64,000 nucleotides of DNA from Butyrivibrio sp. (GCA_017413105.1 JAFPVA010000170.1:1-64000), one strand, 5' to 3'. Positions 7,041 to 15,962 are shown, numbered from the stretch's first letter. Notes: generated by a model not told the origin, from the letters alone. Translations and numbers: made by a program.

Positions 7041-9635
7041 ATGAATATACAGAAATTTACACAGAAATCCATAGAAGCAGTTAATGGCTGCGAGAAGGTC
7101 GCAGTTGAATATGGCAATCAGGAAATAGAGCAGGAACATCTTTTATATTCCCTTATGACAATTGAGGACAGCCTCATAGCAAAACTTGTGGAAAAGATGG
7201 GCATAGATAAGGGCTCATTCTTAAACCGCATAGAGCAGGCTATCGGAAAGAGAACCAAGGTACAGGGCGGGCATCCTTATGTGGGCTCAGACCTTAACAA
7301 GGCACTACTTTCTGCTGAGGATGAAGCTAAGGCTCTTGGAGATGAATATGTTTCTGTCGAACACCTCTTCATGGCTGTTATCAAGAAGCCAAACAGAGAG
7401 GTAAAAGAGATCCTGCGGGAGTTTGGCATAGACAGAAACAGATTCCTGCAGGTTTTGTCAGAGGTAAGGGGTAACAGAAATGTCACCACAGACAATCCTG
7501 AGGCGACCTACGATACCCTGAACAAATACGGAACCGAGCTGGTTGAGAAGGCAAGAAGACAGAAGCTTGACCCTGTTATCGGAAGAGATACCGAGATCAG
7601 AAATGTAATAAGGATTCTTTCCCGTAAGACCAAGAATAATCCGGTACTTATCGGTGAGCCTGGTGTTGGTAAGACTGCGGTAGTAGAGGCTCTGGCCCAG
7701 AGAATTGCCAGCGGCGATGTGCCAACGGCTTTGAAAGATAAGAAGATTTTTTCCCTGGATATGGGAGCACTGGTGGCAGGAGCCAAGTACAGAGGTGAGT
7801 TCGAGGAAAGGCTTAAGGCAGTTCTTGAGGATGTAAAGGGTTCGGACGGAGAGATAATTCTTTTTATCGATGAACTGCATCTAATTGTCGGAGCAGGCAA
7901 GACTGACGGTGCAATGGATGCCGGAAATATGCTTAAGCCTATGCTTGCAAGGGGAGAACTTCACTGCATCGGCGCCACAACCCTTAATGAGTACAGGCAG
8001 TACATTGAGAAGGACGCAGCTCTTGAGAGACGTTTCCAGCCTGTTATGGTGGATGAGCCGACGGTGGAGGATACAATCAGTATCCTTCGAGGCCTCAAGG
8101 AGAGGTACGAGGTTTATCACGGCGTAAAGATCATGGACAGTGCTCTGGTGAGTGCGGCAGTCCTTTCCAACAGATATATTTCAGACAGGTTCCTTCCTGA
8201 TAAGGCCATTGACCTTGTGGATGAGGCCTGCGCACTTATTAAGACTGAGATGGATTCAATGCCGGCGGAGCTTGATGAGCTCAACCGTAAGATCATGCAG
8301 ATGCAGATTGAGGAGGCGGCTCTTAAGAAGGAGGACGATTCTCTCAGTAAGGAGAGACTTGCCAATCTGCAAAAAGAGCTGGCGGAACTGAAAGAGGAGT
8401 TCGACACCAGAAAGGCTCAGTGGTCCAATGAAAAAGAGGCTGTGGATAAGCTGGCAGCCATGCGTGAGCAGATAGATACCATAAATTCCGAGATTGCTAT
8501 AGCTCAGAGAAACGGTGACTATGAGAGAGCAGGAGAACTCCAGTATGGTAAGCTTCCTGCCCTTAAGAAACAGCTTGAAGAAGCAGAGGCTGCGGCAAGA
8601 GAGAATGAGAGTGACGGCACTCTTGTTCATGAGAGAGTATCCGACGAGGAAATAGCAGGAATCATCAGCAGATGGACAGGAATTCCTGTAAGCAAGCTGA
8701 CTGAGAGCGAGAGAAACAAGACCTTGCATCTCCCGGATGAACTGCACCAGAGGGTTATCGGACAGGACGATGCTGTGGTAAAGGTTTCTGAGGCCATCAT
8801 GAGATCTAAGGCAGGTATCAAGGATCCTACAAAGCCAATCGGTTCTTTCCTGTTCCTGGGACCTACCGGTGTAGGTAAGACTGAGCTTGCCAAGAGCCTT
8901 GCCCAGGCGCTTTTTGACGATGAGAATAATATGGTCAGAATCGACATGAGTGAGTACATGGAGAAGTACAGCGTGTCTCGCCTTATAGGAGCACCTCCCG
9001 GATACGTTGGTTACGACGAGGGTGGTCAGCTAACTGAGGCAGTCAGAAGAAAACCTTATGCGGTAGTTCTTTTTGATGAGGTTGAGAAGGCCCATCCTGA
9101 TGTGTTTAATATTCTGCTTCAGGTTCTGGATGACGGACGTATCACAGATTCTCAGGGAAGGACTGTGGATTTCAAGAACACAATCCTTATCATGACTTCC
9201 AATATCGGAGCACAGTATCTGCTTGATGGAATAAGGCCTGATGGCACTATCAGTGAAGAGGCGGAAAAAGAGACAATGGAAGACCTTCGTGGTCACTTCA
9301 GACCGGAGTTTTTAAACAGACTTGATGAGATCATCATGTTCAAGCCTCTTACCAAGGAGAATATTGGTGGCATTGTTGATCTGGTTATTGATGATCTTAA
9401 CAAGAGATTGTCAGACAGGGAGATTACGGTTCGTCTTACCGATGCTGCCAAGGACTATGTCATCGACAATGCGTACGATCCGATTTATGGTGCGCGTCCG
9501 CTTAAGAGATACATCCAGAAATACGTTGAGACGCTGTCAGCAAAACTTATCCTCGAGGATAGGGTTCAGCCACATGATACTATTGAATTCACTGTTGAGG
9601 GCGACGAACTTACAGCAAGAGCTGTGAAAGCATAA
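7041..9635 (+). CDS. clpB: ATP-dependent disaggregase ClpB
   Basis: Hsp100 chaperone that extracts polypeptides from aggregates, working with DnaK. The 864-residue protein has an N-terminal Clp-N repeat domain (about 1-145), a first AAA+ module with Walker A GEPGVGKT and an EEAALKK-rich coiled-coil middle domain (about 400-530) that marks ClpB rather than ClpC or ClpA. The second AAA+ module has GPTGVGKTELA and FDEVEKAH. It lacks a ClpP-docking tripeptide in the expected loop. The ATG at 7041 is chosen because AGGAGG sits at 7031-7036; an ATG 30 bp upstream has no ribosome binding site. HrcA control is expected from the CIRCE element. Confidence 0.97.
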   Translation: MNIQKFTQKSIEAVNGCEKVAVEYGNQEIEQEHLLYSLMTIEDSLIAKLVEKMGIDKGSFLNRIEQAIGKRTKVQGGHPYVGSDLNKALLSAEDEAKALGDEYVSVEHLFMAVIKKPNREVKEILREFGIDRNRFLQVLSEVRGNRNVTTDNPEATYDTLNKYGTELVEKARRQKLDPVIGRDTEIRNVIRILSRKTKNNPVLIGEPGVGKTAVVEALAQRIASGDVPTALKDKKIFSLDMGALVAGAKYRGEFEERLKAVLEDVKGSDGEIILFIDELHLIVGAGKTDGAMDAGNMLKPMLARGELHCIGATTLNEYRQYIEKDAALERRFQPVMVDEPTVEDTISILRGLKERYEVYHGVKIMDSALVSAAVLSNRYISDRFLPDKAIDLVDEACALIKTEMDSMPAELDELNRKIMQMQIEEAALKKEDDSLSKERLANLQKELAELKEEFDTRKAQWSNEKEAVDKLAAMREQIDTINSEIAIAQRNGDYERAGELQYGKLPALKKQLEEAEAAARENESDGTLVHERVSDEEIAGIISRWTGIPVSKLTESERNKTLHLPDELHQRVIGQDDAVVKVSEAIMRSKAGIKDPTKPIGSFLFLGPTGVGKTELAKSLAQALFDDENNMVRIDMSEYMEKYSVSRLIGAPPGYVGYDEGGQLTEAVRRKPYAVVLFDEVEKAHPDVFNILLQVLDDGRITDSQGRTVDFKNTILIMTSNIGAQYLLDGIRPDGTISEEAEKETMEDLRGHFRPEFLNRLDEIIMFKPLTKENIGGIVDLVIDDLNKRLSDREITVRLTDAAKDYVIDNAYDPIYGARPLKRYIQKYVETLSAKLILEDRVQPHDTIEFTVEGDELTARAVKA

Positions 9636-9640
9636 AAAAT

Positions 9641-9710
9641 GGGGCTGGATATGGCCTGGAGTACGGAAGCAATACCCCCGTAACCAGAGACCATATCCGG
9701 TCCCTTTTTT
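9641..9710 (+). terminator. Compound terminator after clpB
   Basis: Outer arms 9641-9654 and 9691-9704 pair over 14 bp with two G-U wobbles, followed by TTTTTT. Inside are two smaller stems: CTGG/CCAG (9656-9659 with 9684-9687) and TACGG/CCGTA (9662-9666 with 9678-9682). The extended shape is more elaborate than a simple terminator hairpin. Confidence 0.8.
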
Positions 9711-9785
9711 AGTTATATACGTTACTAAGCTTCTTTAGAGGGTAACTCAACTTTGAAATATTTCTAACATCATCCCCCATTTTTC

Positions 9786-9974
9786 TTAAGGTCTTTCAAA
9801 TTGATTTCTGGCGGCATCGTATTCATAACCGATCTGTCGGAGCTTTTCAATTATTGAATCAGCCTCCTGTGAACTGATATCAAGTCCTTCAACCATAGCA
9901 TCAAAATTTGAATAAGTGTCTCTTAGTTTCATGTTTACAAAACTCAGAAGTATTACCGGATCCTGTGGAATCAT
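9786..9974 (-). CDS. DUF4250 domain-containing small protein
   Basis: A 62-residue cytoplasmic protein that starts MIPQDPVILLSFVNMKLRD and ends GYEYDAARNQFERP. This matches the DUF4250 family as I know it from Firmicutes and other gut anaerobes; the function is unknown. The middle reads like a small helical domain. It has a good ribosome binding site on the reverse strand (AGGAGG six bases before the ATG) and stands alone between convergent and divergent neighbours. Confidence 0.85.
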   Translation of the reverse strand: MIPQDPVILLSFVNMKLRDTYSNFDAMVEGLDISSQEADSIIEKLRQIGYEYDAARNQFERP

Positions 9975-10082
9975 AGTCAGCCTCCTTTTGTGGCACTGAT
10001 AGTTGTATGAAATGCAACGTTGTGCTAGCTATTTAAGGCTATTTTGCATTATAATTGTAATGATGTCAAAGAGGAGACAAAC

Positions 10083-11036
10083 ATGAAAAAGATTTCACTT
10101 ATCATCCCATGTTATAACGAGCAGGAGGCGCTTCCTATCTTTCACAGGGAAGTGACCGGGGTTATGCAGGGACTTACTTCAAAATATGATTATGAGCTGA
10201 TCTTTATAAATGATGGCTCTAAGGATACAACACTTGAAGTGCTCAAGGGACTGGCTGATAGTGACAGTCATGTTACCTATCTTTCTTTTTCCAGGAACTT
10301 TGGAAAAGAAGCAGCGATGTATGCAGGCTTTTGCAACGCCAAGGGAGATTACGTTGCGGTAATGGATGCTGATATGCAGGATCCGCCGGCTCTTATCCCT
10401 GATATGCTTGGAATTCTTGAAGGTGGAGAATATGATTCTGTTGCCACAAGGCGCGTTGACCGCCAGGGCGAACCACCGATAAGAAGTTGGTTTGCCAGAA
10501 GATTTTATCGCATCATCAACAAGATTTCTGACGCGGATGTCGTTGATGGAGCAAGGGATTTCAGACTTATGAAAAGAGAGATGGTGGACGCCATCTGCTC
10601 CATGAGCGAGTACAATCGTTTTTCAAAAGGTATTTTTGGGTGGATCGGCTTCAGGACATACTGGATGCCTTACGAAAATATAGAGAGAGTCGCAGGAGAA
10701 ACGAAGTGGAGCTTCTGGAAACTTATGAAATATGCCATTGACGGTATCATTAATTTTTCCCAGGTGCCGTTGTCAATTGCTTCCTGGGGAGGTCTGCTTA
10801 TGACCTTTGTAGCAATCCTTGCCCTGATATTTATAGTTGTAAGGCGCCTTGCTTTTGGAGATCCGGTTAACGGCTGGGCTTCCACTATATGTATTGTGAT
10901 TTTCATAGGTGGTATACAGCTCTTTTCCATGGGAATCATGGGGCAGTATATAGCCAAGACTTATATGGAAACCAAGAACCGTCCACACTATATTGTTGCC
11001 GAGACTAACCGGGATGATGCAACAAAGATAAAGTAA
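10083..11036 (+). CDS. GT2 glycosyltransferase, GtrB/polyprenyl-phosphate sugar synthase-like
   Basis: A 317-residue family 2 glycosyltransferase of the dolichol-phosphate-mannose-synthase group, expected to load a sugar from a nucleotide sugar onto undecaprenyl phosphate at the inner membrane face. The catalytic domain starts ISLIIPCYNEQEALP, with the nucleotide-binding NDGSKD and the DADMQDPP motif. Two C-terminal membrane helices lie at about 233-260 and 272-300. The ATG at 10083 with GAGGAGA is preferred to one 39 bp upstream. It is monocistronic, ended by a terminator. A second member of this group lies at 20251. Confidence 0.88.
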   Translation: MKKISLIIPCYNEQEALPIFHREVTGVMQGLTSKYDYELIFINDGSKDTTLEVLKGLADSDSHVTYLSFSRNFGKEAAMYAGFCNAKGDYVAVMDADMQDPPALIPDMLGILEGGEYDSVATRRVDRQGEPPIRSWFARRFYRIINKISDADVVDGARDFRLMKREMVDAICSMSEYNRFSKGIFGWIGFRTYWMPYENIERVAGETKWSFWKLMKYAIDGIINFSQVPLSIASWGGLLMTFVAILALIFIVVRRLAFGDPVNGWASTICIVIFIGGIQLFSMGIMGQYIAKTYMETKNRPHYIVAETNRDDATKIK

Positions 11037-11072
11037 GTATAAAAAAATTATAAATTGAATAACAAGATGTAG

Positions 11073-11120
11073 AAAAATCGCGCACAATCAACCACACGAT
11101 GTTGAAAGTGTGCGATTTTT
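11073..11120 (+). terminator. Terminator after the GT2 gene
   Basis: AAAATCGCGCAC and GTGTGCGATTTT pair with one G-U wobble and are followed by a T-rich run. This separates the GT2 gene from the CpsB operon. Confidence 0.8.
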
Positions 11121-11184
11121 TGTAGTATAATTATCATGATATAGGTGTTACAATGCATAAAAACTATAATTGTGAGGCAAGCCT

Positions 11185-11910
11185 ATGAAGGCATCTATAG
11201 ATATTCACTGTCATATTATGCCGGGGGTTGATGACGGGTCACCGGATATGGAGACCAGCCTTAAGATGCTTAAGATAGCTGAGGAAAACGGCATACAGCA
11301 TATCATTCTGACGCCGCATCACAAACCGCTTCACCATAACGTAAGCCCGGATCACAACAACAAGTACAGGCTAAAGCTCCAAAGAGCTGCAGAGGATGCG
11401 GGCATAAATGTAAAACTCTATTCTGGAAACGAAATTTACTATAGCGATGAAACCTTTGATGAACTAACAAGTGGCAGGATATGCACTTTGGCCGGATCGG
11501 ATTACGCTTTAGTTGAGTTTCATCCAACTAATCCCTATAAAGCGATACATAACGCTATCTACCAGATTCAGGCAGCAGGCTTTATCCCCATTTTGGCTCA
11601 TGTAGAAAGATATAGTGATATAGTGTCCCATTCATCCTATGTGGAAGAACTTGTGGATATGGGCTGTTATATACAGGTAAATGCTTCAAGTGTAATGGGA
11701 AAATATGGTTTTGGAATCTCTCATTTTACGAAGAAGCTTTTAAAGAATTCTCTGGTGCATTTTATAGCAACCGATGCCCATGACGCATCATCCAGGACAC
11801 CGGATTTAGCCAAATGCAGAGAGTTTATCAGTAAAAAATTTGGAGAAGAGTATTCCGACAGACTTATGTGGGTCAATCCTATGCATGTGCTGCGCGGAGA
11901 AATTATATGA
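11185..11910 (+). CDS. CpsB-type tyrosine-protein phosphatase (PHP fold)
   Basis: A 241-residue PHP-domain phosphatase like CpsB/CapC/YwqE, which dephosphorylates the cognate tyrosine autokinase and so tunes polysaccharide chain length. Metal-binding residues are evident: DIHCHIMPGVDDG at the start (His8, His10), TPHH, GNEIYY, HVERY and a terminal TDAHD. It is the first gene of the run CpsB-CpsC-CpsD-like (11185-13546). The spacing to the next gene is about 60 bp. Confidence 0.93.
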   Translation: MKASIDIHCHIMPGVDDGSPDMETSLKMLKIAEENGIQHIILTPHHKPLHHNVSPDHNNKYRLKLQRAAEDAGINVKLYSGNEIYYSDETFDELTSGRICTLAGSDYALVEFHPTNPYKAIHNAIYQIQAAGFIPILAHVERYSDIVSHSSYVEELVDMGCYIQVNASSVMGKYGFGISHFTKKLLKNSLVHFIATDAHDASSRTPDLAKCREFISKKFGEEYSDRLMWVNPMHVLRGEII

Positions 11911-11970
11911 TACGGGTGAAAAATCTTTAATTTGTGCATAAGCGTTTTGGATTTGTGACAGGGGAGCTTG

Positions 11971-12699
11971 ATGAAAAGTAAAGATGACGTTTTGGAAATA
12001 AATCTTGGGGAAATATTTGCGATACTTCTTGGAAGGACATTCCTTATTATCAGCGCAGGAGTATTCTTTGGGCTGGCAGGACTGTTTTTTTCCAAGTTTG
12101 TGATGCACCCTGTTTATGAATCCACCACAAAGATTTACATTCTCAACAAAGAAGAAAACCAGACGGTTACATATTCGGACGTGCAGATATCAACGCAGCT
12201 CACACAGGACTATGCGGAGCTTATCAAGAGCAGAAGGGTTATAGAAGAGGTTATCCAGAGACTGCATCTTACGGATACTGAATATGAGGACCTTTACGAC
12301 GTACTCAGGGTTGAGACTCCTTCGGATACACGAATTGTTGCCATAACTGTAAAGGACAGAGATCCTTTGATGGCAATGCGGATTGCAAACTGCATCAGAG
12401 AGGTGGCCAGTGAACATATCACTGACGTTATGGATATTGATGCGATTAATGTTGCGGAAACAGCCAATGTTCCTACCTCCAAAGCAAGTCCTTCGGTAGC
12501 AAAATGGACAGTTATAGCAGGCTTTATAGGGGCTGTCGTAGTAGCCTTTTTCTCCATATTGGGATATCTTCTGGACGATACCATTAAGAGCAACGATGAT
12601 GTGGAAAGATATCTTGGAGTAAGCACTCTTGCACTGATTCCTATGATTACTGAAGAAAATGGCAAAAAGAAGAAATCAAAGGCCAAGAAATCAAAATGA
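11971..12699 (+). CDS. CpsC/YveK-like chain-length regulator (Wzz domain)
   Basis: A 242-residue membrane protein with two transmembrane helices (about 22-43 and 170-195) enclosing an extracytoplasmic Wzz domain. It serves as the activating partner of the adjacent tyrosine kinase in Gram-positive capsule and exopolysaccharide systems. The C-terminal segment after the second helix resembles the kinase-activating tail and ends in a lysine-rich KKSKAKKSK stretch, nearly the same as the end of the second kinase at 59201. ATG at 11971, preceded by GGGGAG, is chosen over a TTG one codon earlier. Confidence 0.9.
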   Translation: MKSKDDVLEINLGEIFAILLGRTFLIISAGVFFGLAGLFFSKFVMHPVYESTTKIYILNKEENQTVTYSDVQISTQLTQDYAELIKSRRVIEEVIQRLHLTDTEYEDLYDVLRVETPSDTRIVAITVKDRDPLMAMRIANCIREVASEHITDVMDIDAINVAETANVPTSKASPSVAKWTVIAGFIGAVVVAFFSILGYLLDDTIKSNDDVERYLGVSTLALIPMITEENGKKKKSKAKKSK

Positions 12700-12718
12700 G
12701 CATGTCAGGAGATGAGTT

Positions 12719-13546
12719 ATGCAGAACGCAAAGCTTCATTTTAGCCAATCCGAGAATAATTATCAGATAAAAGAAGCCTATAAGACCCTTAGAAGTAATA
12801 TCGAGTTCAGCGGTCAGAATGTCAAAGTTGTATCCGTGACCAGCTGCACACCGGGTGAGGGCAAGACTACAGTTGCCATGGCTCTTGCGAGAGCTTTTGC
12901 GGAAGCCGGCAAAAAAACTGTACTGGTGGATGCGGATATGCGTAAGTCCGTACTGGTAGGAAGATATAAAACAGGTTCAGTACGTCTTGGGCTTACTCAT
13001 TGTCTGGTTGGAAGGGAGAGGCTCTCAAGTGTCATCTGTGAGACCGATACTCCTAATCTGTATGTCATATTCAGCGGTCCTGTGCCGCCGAACCCAAGTG
13101 AGCTTTTGGGAGGCAAGATATTTGGCAAGGCCCTGGAAAATATGAAACAGGTTTTTGATTACATAATTATAGACACTCCGCCTCTCGGAAGCGTTATCGA
13201 CGCTGCTGTCGTAGCCAAGCAGTGTGACGGAACAGTAATGGTTATTGAGAATAATTCCATAAGTTACCGTTTTGCCCAGAGGGTAAAGGACCAGCTTGAT
13301 AAAGCCGGAGCGAAACTTTTGGGAGTCGTTCTGAATAAGGTTGACATCACCGGCAAAGGCTATTACGGCAACTATGGCAGCTATTACGGCAAATATTATG
13401 GCAAGTATTACGGTAAGTATTATGGGAAATATGGAGAGGATACCTCAAATACGACAAACAGACCTGTAAAGACTGTTGAGGCAGAGCCGGATGAGGATGA
13501 CCTTGATGAGCTTAATTATCTTGCAGGGGTAATGAGAAAAGACTAA
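12719..13546 (+). CDS. Bacterial tyrosine kinase CpsD/CapB type with YYGK-repeat tail
   Basis: Cytoplasmic BY-kinase of 275 residues that autophosphorylates a C-terminal tyrosine cluster and controls polysaccharide assembly with the CpsC-like protein upstream. Walker A PGEGKTT (45-51, Lys49) is intact. Walker A' VLVDADMRK is at 68-76 and Walker B near FDYIIIDTPP (146-155). The tail holds twelve tyrosines between 215 and 238, arranged as YYGN-YGS and then four YYGK units, followed by an acidic end. The tyrosine region is encoded by near-identical 12-bp units. Ribosome binding site AGGAGATGAG. Confidence 0.95.
   Translation: MQNAKLHFSQSENNYQIKEAYKTLRSNIEFSGQNVKVVSVTSCTPGEGKTTVAMALARAFAEAGKKTVLVDADMRKSVLVGRYKTGSVRLGLTHCLVGRERLSSVICETDTPNLYVIFSGPVPPNPSELLGGKIFGKALENMKQVFDYIIIDTPPLGSVIDAAVVAKQCDGTVMVIENNSISYRFAQRVKDQLDKAGAKLLGVVLNKVDITGKGYYGNYGSYYGKYYGKYYGKYYGKYGEDTSNTTNRPVKTVEAEPDEDDLDELNYLAGVMRKD
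13382..13429 (+). repeat. Four tandem 12-bp repeats encoding YYGK
   Basis: Four in-frame 12-bp units, each TATTA(C/T)GG(N)AA(A/G), encode the substrate-tyrosine tail of the kinase. The third-position differences keep YYGK while varying the DNA. Unit gain or loss would change the number of phosphorylatable tyrosines without shifting frame. Confidence 0.9.
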
Positions 13547-13559
13547 AGGACAGAAAAAA

Positions 13560-14054
13560 GTGAAGGGGAACATTCTAGGTATTTTTTTTACAATTCTGAG
13601 CGGAGCGCTGATTGCTCTTATCGTTGTTGCCTACGGAAGAAGTGACAGAGTGGGCCCGGAGTTCAGGTTTTCTGCGCTGAATCTGATTTATGATTCAAAG
13701 ACAGAGGAAAAAGACCTTATTGCAGGTATAAATGCCTACGATAACAGAGACGGCGATATGACATCGAGGATAGTGGTTGAGAAGGTAGTCCTCAACAAAG
13801 ATGAGGAAACTGCCGTGGTTTATTATGCTGTGGCTGACTACAGCGGAAATGTCACAAAGCAGTCAAGGGTTTTTCCTGCTGACATCAAAGATATTAACAA
13901 TGATGAAGATCCCTCGGAACTGATTGAAGATGTTACAGAGATACCCCAGTTTTCTTTTGGGGGCAGTCAGGGCATAAGCGGAGCTTCTGATTCTGACGCA
14001 GCTGAGGGGGAAAGTACAGCAGCAGGGGAAGAAGCAAACTCAGAAAGCAACTGA
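13560..14054 (+). CDS. Secreted or membrane-anchored Ig-like (DUF5011-type) protein
   Basis: A 164-residue protein with an N-terminal hydrophobic helix (about 4-24), which could be an uncleaved signal anchor. A single Ig-like domain follows, with the pattern AYDNRDGDMTSRI and VADYSGN typical of DUF5011/HYR-like repeats, and then an acidic, Ser-rich low-complexity tail. GTG start at 13560 after AAAGGA; it lies 13 bp past the kinase stop, so it belongs to the same operon. It probably acts outside the cell with the LCP and sortase-fold proteins that follow. No enzymatic motif is seen. Confidence 0.65.
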   Translation: MKGNILGIFFTILSGALIALIVVAYGRSDRVGPEFRFSALNLIYDSKTEEKDLIAGINAYDNRDGDMTSRIVVEKVVLNKDEETAVVYYAVADYSGNVTKQSRVFPADIKDINNDEDPSELIEDVTEIPQFSFGGSQGISGASDSDAAEGESTAAGEEANSESN

Positions 14055-14113
14055 TCAGTCGGACAATCTGAAAATGTTGCATCAATTTTTCTTAGCGATT
14101 CTATGGAGAGGAT

Positions 14114-15181
14114 ATGAGCAGAGCAGGCAAGGTTTTTCTCATAGTGTGGGCGGTACTCATGACAGTGATTGCTGTGGGTCTTGCCGGACTTGAGGCTATA
14201 AGATTTTTTGGAAAATCAAAGCTTGATTCGAAATCTGCCACGGTGGCTCCGGTTTTAAATCAGAGCACCGAAGAGGCTCTTAGTGATAGTGCGGGAAAAT
14301 GGGAAGACGACTGGATTAGGTACGACGGGAAAGTATACGATTACAATGAAGACATCACTACTTTCCTTATTATGGGCATCGACAAGAATGATGAGGTGGT
14401 AAAAGAGGTAAAAGAAGTAAAAGAAGGAACTGACGGCGGACAGGCCGATGCACTTTTTTTACTGGTCCTTAATCCGAGAAACGAATCCATAAAGATAATA
14501 GGTATTAACAGAAACAGTATGACTGATATCGATGTTTACGATGAATACGGCAGATATCAGACAACAATCATTGGTCAGCTCTGCACCCAGCACGGTTTTG
14601 GAAATGGAATGGAAGAGTCCTGCGAATATCAGGTGAAAGCAGTATCCAATATGTTTTACCAGCTTCCGATCCATGGTTATGCAGCAATTAACATGAGTGC
14701 TATCCCAATCATAAACGATATGGTTGGCGGTGTGGACGTAACAGTGCTTGAGGATCTTACCAAATTTGACGAAAGCCTTGTTGAGGGGCAGAAGGTTCAC
14801 CTTGAGGGTGAGACTGCTTTTGCCTACGTCAAGGACAGAGATATAAAACTCTTTGGATCGAGTGACAGAAGACTTGAAAGACAAAGACAGTATCTGAATG
14901 CTTTTATTGATGCTGCCAGAGAAATGGCCAAGGAGAACAACAATGCGGCCATTGATATACTTACCGAAATAAACGATAAGATGGTGACAAATATCTCTCC
15001 GGATGAGATATCTTATCTGGCACCGTTCCTTGCTACGTTTTCTTTTGATCCGACAGATTTCAAGATGATAAGCGGAGAAAATAAGAAAGTTGGCGGGTAT
15101 GAGGGCTTTTATGTGGATGAGACGGACCTCTACCGGACAATAATTGATGTTTTTTATGAAAAAGTTGAAGATGTGGACTAA
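14114..15181 (+). CDS. LytR-CpsA-Psr (LCP) family protein, divergent
   Basis: A 355-residue protein with one N-terminal membrane helix (about 7-30) and an extracytoplasmic LCP domain. LCP enzymes move polyprenyl-linked polymers to peptidoglycan. Recognisable blocks are FLIMGIDKND, the strand LFLLVLNP, the GGVDV motif, EGETAFAYVKDRD and the RQRQYLNAF end of the signature. Several usual active-site residues differ: the Arg of the R-S-D motif appears as Gln110, the Asp after Arg133 is Asn134, and the first Arg of the Y-V-R-x-R motif is Lys240. Activity may therefore be altered. It lies in the CpsBCD operon, where it could attach the finished polymer. Confidence 0.85.
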   Translation: MSRAGKVFLIVWAVLMTVIAVGLAGLEAIRFFGKSKLDSKSATVAPVLNQSTEEALSDSAGKWEDDWIRYDGKVYDYNEDITTFLIMGIDKNDEVVKEVKEVKEGTDGGQADALFLLVLNPRNESIKIIGINRNSMTDIDVYDEYGRYQTTIIGQLCTQHGFGNGMEESCEYQVKAVSNMFYQLPIHGYAAINMSAIPIINDMVGGVDVTVLEDLTKFDESLVEGQKVHLEGETAFAYVKDRDIKLFGSSDRRLERQRQYLNAFIDAAREMAKENNNAAIDILTEINDKMVTNISPDEISYLAPFLATFSFDPTDFKMISGENKKVGGYEGFYVDETDLYRTIIDVFYEKVEDVD

Positions 15182-15185
15182 ATAA

Positions 15186-15962
15186 ATGACAGAAATGAGC
15201 CGATATATAAGCATAGATATGAAAACAGTAAAAAGGCTCCTTGCAATCATGATGGTTTTGGCTGTGCTTTTTGGCATGAACGGATGCGCATCTCCACTTA
15301 ATAAAGAGGAGGCTGCTGATGAGAGTGCAGATGATTCTTTAGTGGATGTCGCAAAGCTTAGTGAAAAAAACAGTGATATTTTTGCATGGATAAGGATTCC
15401 TGATACCGATATAGATTATCCGATACTGCAGAGCAGTGATGGGGATGACGATTTTTACAACAATCACAATTCCGATAAGGAAGAGGACTCCCGCGGAGCG
15501 ATACATATTGAAGCTGCCAACCTGAAGGATATGTGTGATTTCAATGAAGTTGTGCATGGAAAATCACCTTCGGACGGAAGTCAGTTTTCACAACTAAGTC
15601 AGTTTCTGGATAAAAAATTTTTTGATGAACATCCGTATGTTTATGTGTATATGGATGGAAATGCGCTTATATATTATGTTTTTGCGGCTTATACCAGAAA
15701 AGATTCAAAGCTCCTTGCTGAGTATGATTTTACCTATGCATCAGGATGTGAGGCTTTTCTTGATGAGATATATGATGGCAGGAGCATGAATAAGCTCATC
15801 CGAAGCGGCTGGGAAAATATGGTTCAGCCGGAGAATTTTTTGATCACTCTTACAACCAAGGATACTTTATCAGGAAAACAGCTGGTTGTAGTAGGGTGTC
15901 TTGTTGGAGACGTAGCAGGGAAAATCGACAGAATAATGGATTATGGTGACCCTGAAGAATAA
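15186..15962 (+). CDS. Lipoprotein with class B sortase fold lacking catalytic residues
   Basis: A 258-residue predicted lipoprotein (hydrophobic segment and lipobox FGMNGC, Cys34) whose body follows the class B sortase pattern closely: IFAWIRIPDTDIDYPILQ, DDDFYNNHN, RGAIHIE, DGSQFSQLSQF and the C-terminal ITLTT-K ... KQLVVVGCLV. The three catalytic positions are changed. The His of the G-H-N motif is Lys126 (GKS), the Cys of the T-L-S-T-C motif is Lys225 (TTK), and the Arg before the last strand is Lys231. Transpeptidation is therefore not expected. It may bind a peptide or glycan instead. It is 4 bp after the LCP gene. The upstream ribosome binding site is weak, so the exact start among Met1, Met4 and Met12 is uncertain. 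Confidence 0.8.
   Translation: MTEMSRYISIDMKTVKRLLAIMMVLAVLFGMNGCASPLNKEEAADESADDSLVDVAKLSEKNSDIFAWIRIPDTDIDYPILQSSDGDDDFYNNHNSDKEEDSRGAIHIEAANLKDMCDFNEVVHGKSPSDGSQFSQLSQFLDKKFFDEHPYVYVYMDGNALIYYVFAAYTRKDSKLLAEYDFTYASGCEAFLDEIYDGRSMNKLIRSGWENMVQPENFLITLTTKDTLSGKQLVVVGCLVGDVAGKIDRIMDYGDPEE

Noticed and set aside
14459..15277. Reverse-strand open frame of 272 codons
   Set aside because: Antisense to the LCP gene and the start of the sortase-fold gene, both supported by family motifs; the reverse product has no recognisable pattern.
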